Origin: Arthrobacter sp. zg-Y820
GTDB lineage: Bacteria; Actinomycetota; Actinomycetes; Actinomycetales; Micrococcaceae
Direction: 5' to 3'
Length of the DNA: 64,000 nucleotides
NCBI RefSeq assembly: GCF_030142155.1
Contig: NZ_CP126247.1
Coordinates: forward strand, 2,790,001 to 2,854,000
Part shown: positions 55,138 through 62,685 of the stretch, piece by piece
Position numbering within the stretch: the first letter of the stretch is position 1
Layout of the letters: the number at the start of each line of letters is the position of its first letter
Notes under the pieces: model-generated
What the model saw: the letters and a program-made list of their open reading frames with translations, nothing else
Told to the model about the DNA's origin: nothing
Databases searched by the model: none
Made by a program: the position numbers and the translations under genes

Positions 55138-55575
55138 CTAGAACGCCTTGGGGTCTCCGGACACTTTGCTGGTGTGTTCGAGCACGGGTCGCGTAAACAG
55201 CAGCAGCAACACTGTTGCTGCCGGCAGCAACAGCAGCAGCCCGGTGAGGATGACCCCGCCCTGGAGGGTGGGCACGGCGATCACGACGGCGAAGAGCTGG
55301 AAGACCAGCGCACCGGCACGGGTCCAGCGGTATCCGCGGAAGAAGAAGTGCCCGAGGGCCAGCAGCCAGATACCGGCTGCCGCGATCAGGACCGTGGTGA
55401 AGACGGCCCCGCCCATGGAAGCAGGGGTGGCAGTGAAGAGGTTGTAAACGAACCAGCCGGCGATGCCCAGCAGCACGAGGGCTTCCAGGACCAGGACGGC
55501 GGAGATGATGAGAACTGCCGGCGGACGGGACACCGGATGACCGGCGCCCGGGTGCGGCTCATTGGGTCTTGACAC
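55138..55575 (-). CDS. Small polytopic membrane protein
   Basis: 145 residues, GTG start; not assigned to a family. A 20-residue soluble N-terminus is followed by four hydrophobic segments: AVLIISAVLVLEALVLLGIAG (in parts), VFTTVLIAAAGIWLLALGHFF (in parts), ALVFQLFAVVIAVPTL and LTGLLLLLPAATVLLLLF. The GYRWTRAGALVFQLFAVV segment resembles actinobacterial four-helix integral membrane proteins of unknown role. TAGTGT lies four bases upstream of the start on the - strand; no ribosome-binding site. Confidence 0.7.
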   Translation of the reverse strand: MSRPNEPHPGAGHPVSRPPAVLIISAVLVLEALVLLGIAGWFVYNLFTATPASMGGAVFTTVLIAAAGIWLLALGHFFFRGYRWTRAGALVFQLFAVVIAVPTLQGGVILTGLLLLLPAATVLLLLFTRPVLEHTSKVSGDPKAF

Positions 55576-55766
55576 ACTGGCACACTACCGGAGATAGTCG
55601 GAGGACGCCCACGTCTCCGGCCCCCCACCCGGAACGCTGTGACGCATCCCTCATGGTTTGGCGGAAAGTAAGAGCGAACTAACCCTTGTCTGAGTTTCCG
55701 TATCGTGGAATCCTAGTAGTTGGGGAAATCAGGGGCCTGAACTGGCCCCTTTCGTTTGCAGTTGCT

Positions 55767-55782
55767 CGTGAATGTTTTCACA
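55767..55782 (+). promoter_or_regulatory. whiB1: CRP/GlxR-like binding site upstream of whiB1
   Basis: CGTGA-ATGTTT-TCACA differs at one position from the TGTGA-N6-TCACA consensus of CRP-family regulators. It ends 41 bases before the whiB1 ATG. In mycobacteria whiB1 is controlled by the cAMP-responsive regulator Rv3676 at sites of this kind. Confidence 0.5.
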
Positions 55783-55823
55783 AACACGTGGGAGTCAACT
55801 ATCTAGAGGAGATTGTGATTAGC

Positions 55824-56072
55824 ATGGATTGGCGGAGCCGCGCAGCGTGTCTGGATAAGGATCCGGAGCTGTTCTTTCCTGTGGGCAACACCGGCCCGGC
55901 TCTTCTTCAGATCGAAGAAGCCAAAAGTGTGTGCCGCCGATGCCCGGTCATGGATACCTGCCTCCAGTGGGCTATCGAAACCGGCCAGGACGCTGGCGTC
56001 TGGGGCGGTATGAGTGAAGACGAACGCCGCGCCCTCAAGCGCCGTGCCGCTCGTGCACGACGCGCGTCCTAA
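55824..56072 (+). CDS. whiB1: WhiB-family iron-sulfur regulator, WhiB1/WblE
   Basis: 82-residue 4Fe-4S transcription factor. Cluster ligands Cys9, Cys37, Cys40 and Cys46; GVWGG turn at 58-62; basic tail RRALKRRAARARRAS that contacts DNA. The sequence closely follows my memory of mycobacterial WhiB1 (MDWR, DPELFFPVGN, GPAL, GVWGGMSEDERRALKRR). GAGGAGA lies 11 bases before the ATG; an in-frame GTG at 55815 is closer but makes an unusual N-terminus. WhiB1 responds to nitric oxide and binds the primary sigma factor in relatives. The neighbour pdtaS is also next to whiB1 in mycobacteria. Confidence 0.95.
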   Translation: MDWRSRAACLDKDPELFFPVGNTGPALLQIEEAKSVCRRCPVMDTCLQWAIETGQDAGVWGGMSEDERRALKRRAARARRAS

Positions 56073-56111
56073 CTGACGCACTAACTGCGGACCCAGGTCC
56101 GAGAGACTTCG

Positions 56112-56145
56112 AAGGGCCGCTGCCCAGGGCAGCGGCCCTTGGTGT
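56112..56145 (+). terminator. Terminator-like hairpin after whiB1
   Basis: AAGGGCCGCTGCCC (56112-56125) pairs with GGGCAGCGGCCCTT (56127-56140) with a minimal loop. Only a weak T stretch follows, inside the repeat block. Confidence 0.6.
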
Positions 56146-56246
56146 TTAACCGACACGGTATTTAACAGGCGCAGCGTTCAACCGGCACGGTGTTTAACAG
56201 GCGCAGTGTTCAACCGGCGCTGCGTTTAATAGACGCAGTGTTACCC
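56137..56246. repeat. Seven tandem 16-bp repeats between whiB1 and pdtaS
   Basis: Units start at about 56135, 56151, 56167, 56183, 56199, 56215 and 56231. Two alternating forms, CGGCACGGTGTTTAAC and AGGCGCAGTGTTCAAC, make a 32-bp higher-order unit (56151-56182, 56183-56214, 56215-56246). The first and last units are degenerate. The block lies between the convergent whiB1 and pdtaS genes and ends five bases before the pdtaS stop. Confidence 0.9.
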
Positions 56247-56250
56247 CCGG

Positions 56251-57732
56251 TCAGCTCTTGCGCGATTCGGCGTCGAGACCCATCTCGATGCGCACCTCGG
56301 TGCCGCCGCCCGGCCGCGAAGACCAGTCGATGGTGCCGTCCAGTTCGCTCTGCACCAAAGTGCGCACGATCTGGAGTCCGAGTCCTTCCCGGCGCGGCCC
56401 CGGCGGCAGCCCCACGCCGTCGTCGGCCACGGTTACCGTGAGGATCTCCTCGGCGTCGGGCCCCATTTGGCGGGCGGCACTGAGCCAAACCGTGCCCTTG
56501 CGGTCCGAAAGTCCGTGCTCGACGGCGTTAGTCACCAGTTCATTGATCACCAGTGCCAGCGGCGTGGCGAAGTCACTGGGAAGCTCCCCGAAGGACCCCT
56601 CCTTCTCCGTGCTCACCTGCTGGGTGGGCGAGGCGACCTCGGCCGCCAGACGGAACTGCCGGTCGATCAGGTCATCGAAATTCACGTTCTGGGTCAGGCC
56701 CTGGGAGAGCGTTTCGTGGACCAGGGCAATCGTGGCGACGCGGCGCATGGCCTGGTCCAGCCCCTGCTTGCCCTCCTCGCTCTCCATCCGGCGGGACTGC
56801 ATCCGCAGCAGCGCAGCGACGGTCTGCAGGTTGTTCTTCACCCGGTGGTGGATTTCGCGGATCGTGGCGTCCTTGGACACCAGCTCCATTTCCCGGCGCC
56901 GAAGCTCGGAAACATCCCGGCACAGCACCAGGGCGCCGAAGCGTTCCTTCTCGTCCCGCAGCGGTATGGCCCGCAGGGACAGGCTGACCCCGCGCGACTC
57001 GATCTCGGTGCGCCACGGCATCCGCCCGGTCACGACCAGCGGCAGCGTTTCATCCACCATCCGCCGGTCCTTGAGCAGCGCCGTCGTAATTTCCGCGAGG
57101 GAACGTCCTTCGAGGCTTTCCATGTCCCCCAGTCGCCGGAAGGCGGAAACCCCGTTGGGAGAGGCATACTGCACGACGCCGTCGGCATCCATGCGGATGA
57201 GCCCGTCGCCGACGCGCGGCGCACCCCGGCGCGACCCGGTGGGCGTGGCGAAATCCGGCCACAGGCCCAAGGTTCCCATCCGCAGCAGGTCGTAGGCGCA
57301 TTGGCGGTAGGTCAGCTCCAGGCGCGATGGCATGCGGGAGGAGGAGAGGTCCATGTGGCTGGTCACCACGGCCAGGGTGCGGCCGTTGCGGACGAAGGGA
57401 ATGGCCTCCACCCGCATGGCCGTGTCAGTCGTCCAGTTGGTTTCGCTGGAGCGTTCGATGACCTGGCTGGCCCAGGCCTTGTCCACCAGCGGCTGAAGGT
57501 CCGCACGGATCCGCTCCCCGACGAAGTCACTGTGGAAAACAGTGTGCGACGTCGAGGGGCGGGCGTGCGCCAGCGCCACGTAGCTGCCGTCGGGCAGCGG
57601 AAACCAAAGCGCCAGGTCGGCGAAGGCCAGGTCGGCGACCAGCTGCCAGTCGCCGACCAAAAGGTGCAGCCACTCCGCATCCCCCGGTCCGAAATCGGCA
57701 TGGTCCTTGATGGGATCGGTAAATATGGCCAC
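56251..57732 (-). CDS. pdtaS: Cytosolic sensor histidine kinase, PdtaS-like
   Basis: 493 residues, GTG start. N-terminal GAF-type domain (about 20-150), PAS domain (about 175-275), then a HisKA_2 dimerisation domain with ATIREIHHRVKNNLQTVAALLRMQSRR (in parts; phospho-acceptor at His295 or His296) and an HATPase domain with NELVTNAVEHGLS, VADDGVGLP and GLGLQIVRTLV. No membrane helix. Its partner PdtaR is an RNA-binding antiterminator response regulator, not encoded in the window. The kinase senses nitric oxide, copper or other signals in mycobacteria. It lies 21 bp downstream of gdh, so they are co-transcribed. Confidence 0.93.
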   Translation of the reverse strand: MAIFTDPIKDHADFGPGDAEWLHLLVGDWQLVADLAFADLALWFPLPDGSYVALAHARPSTSHTVFHSDFVGERIRADLQPLVDKAWASQVIERSSETNWTTDTAMRVEAIPFVRNGRTLAVVTSHMDLSSSRMPSRLELTYRQCAYDLLRMGTLGLWPDFATPTGSRRGAPRVGDGLIRMDADGVVQYASPNGVSAFRRLGDMESLEGRSLAEITTALLKDRRMVDETLPLVVTGRMPWRTEIESRGVSLSLRAIPLRDEKERFGALVLCRDVSELRRREMELVSKDATIREIHHRVKNNLQTVAALLRMQSRRMESEEGKQGLDQAMRRVATIALVHETLSQGLTQNVNFDDLIDRQFRLAAEVASPTQQVSTEKEGSFGELPSDFATPLALVINELVTNAVEHGLSDRKGTVWLSAARQMGPDAEEILTVTVADDGVGLPPGPRREGLGLQIVRTLVQSELDGTIDWSSRPGGGTEVRIEMGLDAESRKS

Positions 57733-57753
57733 TGTCTCTTTTTCTTGTTGTTT

Positions 57754-60700
57754 CTAGCGTCGAACGATGGAGCGCAGCAGGCGCAGGGCAACCGAGAGGG
57801 AAGCCATGTCGTCGTGCTCGAGCTTGTTGACATCTTCGAACATCACCCGGGCGCGTTCCAAATTGTCGGCGTTCTGGTCTTCCCACAGTTCAACCCGCTT
57901 CAGCGGGTCCTCCCCCGCCTGTCCGACCGTGGCCTTCAGCGCTGCCACCGTCATGTCGGCCACGGTGGAGTAGAGGTCATCACGCAGGGCTGCCCGTGCG
58001 AGGGCCTGCCAGCGGTCGCCGCGCGGCAGCTTCGTGATCCGTTCCAGCAGGTCGTCAATGCCGAACCGCTCGTAGAGGGCAAAGTACACACCGGCAACGT
58101 CTGCCGCCGGTTCGTCCACCCGCTTCGAGGCCAGGAGGGCGACGTCCAGCAGGCCGAAGCTCTCGAACAGCTCGGCCCAGTAGACGCAGAGCTCTTCGGG
58201 AACCTGCCACTCGCGCGAGCGTTCCAGCTCGGTGCGGTACCGTTCCTGGTCCGCTCCCTGCAGATAATCCAGCAGGTTCTCCCGCAGCGGACCGATGATC
58301 GGCTTGAACGCTTCGATGTCCTCCTCGATGGAGCTGCCGCGCCCCACATGGTTGACGAACCAGCGCACGGCGCGGTCCAGCAGGCGGCGCATGTCGAGGT
58401 GGATGGTCGTCCAGTGTTCCGTGGGGAAGCTTGCCGGCAGGTCGTTCAGGGCCTGCACCGCGCCGTCGATCTCGTAGATCTCGCGCAGGGCGGTGAACGC
58501 ACGCGCCACCATGGACTCGGTGGCGGACGTTTCCTCGATCACGCGGAACGCGAAGGTAATTCCACCGATGTTGATGATGTCGTTCGCCACCATCGTGGAG
58601 ATGATTTCCCGGCGCAGCGGATGGGTGTCGAGCTGGTCGGCGAACCGCTCCACCATCTGCTTCGGGAAGTACCGGCGCAGGGTGCCGCTGAAGTAGGGAT
58701 CATCGGCCAGGTCGGAGTTGGTCAGCGCCTTGGTCAGTTCGATCTTGGCGTAGGCGGCCAGCACCGACAGTTCCGGCGAGGTGAGGCCCTCGCCCGCTGC
58801 CACCCGGGAGCGGAGCTCGGCGTTGGTCGGCAGCGCCTCGAGCTCGCGGTTCAGGTCGGCGTGCTTTTCAAGCCAGTCCATCAGCCGCTCAAAGCTGGGG
58901 CTCCACTCGATCACGTGCCGGCGGTCGTTGAGCAGGAGCATGTTCTGGTCCTTGTTGTCCTGCAGGACCAGGCGGCCAACCTCATCGGTCATGGAGTGCA
59001 GGAATTCGGCGCGCTCAGCCGGATCGAGGCGCCCGGCAGCAACCATCCGGTCCACGAAGATCTTGATGTTGACCTCGTGGTCGGAGCAGTCAACGCCGGC
59101 CGAGTTGTCGATGGCGTCGGTGTTGAGGATGACGCCGGCCCGGGCAGCCTCGATGCGTCCGCGCTGGGTCATGCCCAGGTTTCCGCCCTCGCCGATCACC
59201 TTGACCCGCAGGTCGCAGCCGTCCACGCGGATCGCGTCATTGGCCTTGTCCCCCACCTCGGTGTTGGTCTCCGTGGAGGCCTTCACATAGGTGCCGATGC
59301 CGCCGTTGTAGAGCAAATCGGCCGGTGCCTTGAGGATGGCCCGCAGCAGATCCGGCGGGCTCATCTTGGTTACGGATTTGTCCAGGCCCAGGACCTCGCG
59401 GACCTCCGGGCTCAGCGGAATGCTCTTGGCCTGGCGCGGATAGACTCCGCCGCCGGTGCTGATCAGCGAGGCGTCGTAGTCGGCCCAGGAGGACCGGGGC
59501 AGTTCGAACAGCCGGCGCCGCTCCGCATGGGAGAGGGCCGGATCCGGGTTCGGGTCCAGGAAGATGTGCCGGTGGTCGAAGGCCGCCACCAGCTTGGTGT
59601 GCTCGGAAAGGAGCATGCCGTTGCCGAACACGTCTCCGCTCATGTCGCCCACGCCGACGGCCGTGAAGGACTCGGACTGCGTGTCCACGCCCAGCTCGCT
59701 GAAGTGGCGCTTGACCGATTCCCAAGCGCCGCGGGCGGTGATGCCCATGGCCTTGTGGTCATAGCCCACGGAGCCGCCGGAGGCGAAGGCGTCACCAAGC
59801 CAGAAGTTGTATTCAGCCGACAGCTCGTTGGCAATGTCGGAGAAGGAGGCCGTTCCCTTGTCCGCAGCAACCACCAGGTAGCTGTCATCGCCGTCGTGGC
59901 GCACGACGCGCTGCGGCGGCACCAGCTGCTCCTCGCCGTCGTCGGACAGCACCAGGTTGTCGGTGATGTCCAGCAGTGCGCGGATGAAGGTGCGGTAGCT
60001 TGCCTTGCCCTCTTCCATCCAGGCGGCACGGTCCGCGGCGGGATCGGGCAGCTGCTTGGCGTAGAAGCCGCCCTTGGCCCCGGTGGGCACGATGACGGCG
60101 TTCTTCACCGTCTGTGCCTTGACCAGGCCGAGGATTTCGGTGCGGAAGTCCTCTCGGCGGTCGGACCAGCGCAGACCGCCGCGTGCGACCTCGCCGAAGC
60201 GCAGGTGCACGCCTTCCACCCGCGGGGAGTAAACCCAGATTTCGTATTTGGGCCGCGGGAACGGCGCGCCCTCGATGGCCGCGGTGTTCAGTTTGAAGCT
60301 GACGTACGGCTTTTCCTGGTAGAAGTTGGTGCGCAGGGTGGCGTTGATCAGGTTCGCGACGGTCCGCAGCACCCGGTCGGCGTCGAGCGTGGGTACCTGC
60401 TCCAAACCGGTTTCGAGGGCCTCCCGGGCTTTCTCTTCCGCGGCGTTGCGCTCCTCCTCCGACAGGTCGGGGTTGAAACGGGACTCGAACAGGCCCACCA
60501 GGGCGCGCGCCACGTCCGGGTTGCGCCGGAGCGTGCCGGCAACAAACCCGTAGGAGTTGGTGTTGCCCAGCTGGCGCATGTACTTGGCGTAGCTGCGCAG
60601 GATGACCACCTGGCGCCAGGAAAGTCCCAGCTCCAGGATGAGCCGGTCGAAGTAGTCGGATTCGCTGGCGCCGGAGGTGCCGGCGCGGAACGCCTCGGCC

Positions 60701-62601
60701 AACAGTGAGCCCGTCTTCACCGGGTCCATGCCGGCCGGGTACTTCAGCCCCAGGTCGTACAGGTAGAACGAGGTGCCGTCTGCCCTGCTGATTTCAAAGG
60801 GACGCTCGTCGAGAACTTCCAGGCCGAGGTTGTGCAGGATGGGCAGGATCTGGGTCAGGGAGCGCGGCTGCAGCAGGTACAGCTTCAGCCGCGCGTCTTC
60901 GCCGCCGCTGCGGCGGGACGCTTCCGGCACGTAGACGAAAAGTTCGGGGGCAGAGTCCGGAGCCGAGACGCGGGCTTCGAAGCGGGCGATGTCCTCGAGG
61001 GCATCTTCAACCTCGTAGCTGACGCGGTAATCGGCGGGGAAAGCTTCAGCCCACAGGGCCGAGAGTTTTCCGGCCTGCTCCCGGTTGAACTTGGAGCGCA
61101 GGACTTCGCCGATGCCTTCGCTCCAGGAGCGGGCCGCCTGGACCAGGCGCTGCTCCAGCGCGCCGGCATCCAGCTCCTCGATTTCGGCGCCGCGGGGCAG
61201 CCGGATCCGGAAGAAGATCCGGGCCAGGGCCGACTCGGTCAGCCGCGCCTCGAAATCAATCGATTCGGCATTGAAGCTCGACCGCAGCTCGTCCTGGATG
61301 CGCAGCCGCACCGATGTGTTGTACCGGTCCCGCGGCAGGAAGACCAGTGCAGACATGAAGCGGCCGTACACGTCGGGGCGGAGGAACAGCCGGGTGCGGC
61401 GGCGCTCCTGCAGGCGGAGAATGCTCCGGGCAGTCTCCAGCAGGGCGTCCACGTCAATCTGGAACAGCTCATCCCGCGGATAGGTTTCCAGGATGGAGAG
61501 CAGGTCCTTGCCGGAGTGTGAATCGGCGGGGAAACCCGCCCGGCGCATGACGTCGCGGATTTTGTCCCGGACGATCGGCACGTTGCGCACCGAACCGGTG
61601 TAGGCACCGGTGGAGAAGAGCCCGATGAACCGGCGCTCACCGTTCACGTTGCCCTGCGCGTCGAAGCTCTTGATGCCGATGTAGTCAAGGTACGCCGCTC
61701 GGTGAACGGTGGAGCGGGAGTTGGCCTTGGTGATGACCAGTGCGCGCTTTTCGCGGGCCTTCGCCCTGCCTGCGCTGGTCAGGTGCTGGACCCGGCCGGC
61801 CACGGAGGCACGGCTCAGCAGTCCCAGTCCCTTGTCTTCGCTGACGCGCAGGACGTCCTCGCCGTTTTCGTTAATGAGGTCGTATTCGCGGTAGCCCAGA
61901 AAGGTGAAGTTGCCGTTGTCCAACCAGGACAGCAGTTCGCGGGCCTGCTGCAGGTCGGGGATGTCGCCGGCGTTCGCGGCCTCGCCGAGGGAACGGGAAA
62001 CCTCGTGGACCTTGGCGCGCATGGCGGGCCAGTCCGTAACTGCCAGCCGCACATCCTCAAGGACCTTGCGCAGCCCTTCGGTGAGCTCATCCCGCCGTGT
62101 TTCGTCGGGGAGGCGTCCGATCTCAACGGAAATCCAGGACTCGATGCGGGTGGTTTCATCCTGCCGCCCCAGCAGGGCTGACAGATTCGGCAGTGCCGCG
62201 GTGTCGCCGCTGGAGACCCCGGCGGCAGCCGGCACGCGGTGCACGGCCTGCAGTTCTCCGCTTTCCCGGTCGCGGCTGACCAGGAAGGTGGGATGCACAA
62301 CGAGCCGGATCGCGGCATTTTGCCGGACAATTTCCGCTGTCACGGAATCCACCAGGAACGGCATGTCGTCGGTGACGATCAGGACTACGCTGGCATCGCC
62401 CTGATCGAAGACGGATACGGAGGCCTGGCCCTCGGGCCGCAGCGACCCCAACGCACGGTGACGTTCGGCCCTTTCGCGCAGGGTTGAGCGCGGATATCCG
62501 TCTGCGTCTTCCCCTGCCAGATGCTCGTAGTAGTTCCCTGTGAATTCGTCCAGGGAATCGTCGGTACCTGATAGATCCGGAATACGGGATCCAGACGACA
62601 T
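57754..62601 (-). CDS. gdh: Large NAD-specific glutamate dehydrogenase
   Basis: Converts glutamate to 2-oxoglutarate and ammonium with NAD. 1615 residues; ATG with GGAGG eight bases upstream. The long N-terminal half carries ACT-like regulatory domains, and the catalytic part includes FGEVARGGLRWSDRREDFRTEILGLVKAQTVKNAVIVPTGAKGGFYAKQ (in parts), VAADKGTASFSDIANEL and GVGDMSGDVFGNGML (in parts), all hallmarks of the 180-kDa class (mycobacterial Rv2476c). In mycobacteria this enzyme is inhibited by the FHA protein GarA; garA is not seen here. Complete. Confidence 0.97.
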   Translation of the reverse strand: MSSGSRIPDLSGTDDSLDEFTGNYYEHLAGEDADGYPRSTLRERAERHRALGSLRPEGQASVSVFDQGDASVVLIVTDDMPFLVDSVTAEIVRQNAAIRLVVHPTFLVSRDRESGELQAVHRVPAAAGVSSGDTAALPNLSALLGRQDETTRIESWISVEIGRLPDETRRDELTEGLRKVLEDVRLAVTDWPAMRAKVHEVSRSLGEAANAGDIPDLQQARELLSWLDNGNFTFLGYREYDLINENGEDVLRVSEDKGLGLLSRASVAGRVQHLTSAGRAKAREKRALVITKANSRSTVHRAAYLDYIGIKSFDAQGNVNGERRFIGLFSTGAYTGSVRNVPIVRDKIRDVMRRAGFPADSHSGKDLLSILETYPRDELFQIDVDALLETARSILRLQERRRTRLFLRPDVYGRFMSALVFLPRDRYNTSVRLRIQDELRSSFNAESIDFEARLTESALARIFFRIRLPRGAEIEELDAGALEQRLVQAARSWSEGIGEVLRSKFNREQAGKLSALWAEAFPADYRVSYEVEDALEDIARFEARVSAPDSAPELFVYVPEASRRSGGEDARLKLYLLQPRSLTQILPILHNLGLEVLDERPFEISRADGTSFYLYDLGLKYPAGMDPVKTGSLLAEAFRAGTSGASESDYFDRLILELGLSWRQVVILRSYAKYMRQLGNTNSYGFVAGTLRRNPDVARALVGLFESRFNPDLSEEERNAAEEKAREALETGLEQVPTLDADRVLRTVANLINATLRTNFYQEKPYVSFKLNTAAIEGAPFPRPKYEIWVYSPRVEGVHLRFGEVARGGLRWSDRREDFRTEILGLVKAQTVKNAVIVPTGAKGGFYAKQLPDPAADRAAWMEEGKASYRTFIRALLDITDNLVLSDDGEEQLVPPQRVVRHDGDDSYLVVAADKGTASFSDIANELSAEYNFWLGDAFASGGSVGYDHKAMGITARGAWESVKRHFSELGVDTQSESFTAVGVGDMSGDVFGNGMLLSEHTKLVAAFDHRHIFLDPNPDPALSHAERRRLFELPRSSWADYDASLISTGGGVYPRQAKSIPLSPEVREVLGLDKSVTKMSPPDLLRAILKAPADLLYNGGIGTYVKASTETNTEVGDKANDAIRVDGCDLRVKVIGEGGNLGMTQRGRIEAARAGVILNTDAIDNSAGVDCSDHEVNIKIFVDRMVAAGRLDPAERAEFLHSMTDEVGRLVLQDNKDQNMLLLNDRRHVIEWSPSFERLMDWLEKHADLNRELEALPTNAELRSRVAAGEGLTSPELSVLAAYAKIELTKALTNSDLADDPYFSGTLRRYFPKQMVERFADQLDTHPLRREIISTMVANDIINIGGITFAFRVIEETSATESMVARAFTALREIYEIDGAVQALNDLPASFPTEHWTTIHLDMRRLLDRAVRWFVNHVGRGSSIEEDIEAFKPIIGPLRENLLDYLQGADQERYRTELERSREWQVPEELCVYWAELFESFGLLDVALLASKRVDEPAADVAGVYFALYERFGIDDLLERITKLPRGDRWQALARAALRDDLYSTVADMTVAALKATVGQAGEDPLKRVELWEDQNADNLERARVMFEDVNKLEHDDMASLSVALRLLRSIVRR

Positions 62602-62685
62602 GTAATACGCCTCCGTTATAGCCTTCTTACCTCCCGCTTCTTTGCGGTTGGCCTCACTCGAGCCTATCCCGCAAGAATGAAAAGG

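Noticed and set aside
56137..56246. Tandem repeat block considered as a CRISPR array.
   Set aside because: Units are directly adjacent without unique spacers, only 16 bp long, and there are no cas genes.
56467..60708. A 1413-codon open frame on the + strand, opposite pdtaS and gdh.
   Set aside because: It is a mirror of the two real - strand genes caused by high GC at third positions. Its composition (many Gly, Arg, His, Gln) is unnatural, it has no ribosome-binding site, and it runs across two unrelated genes.
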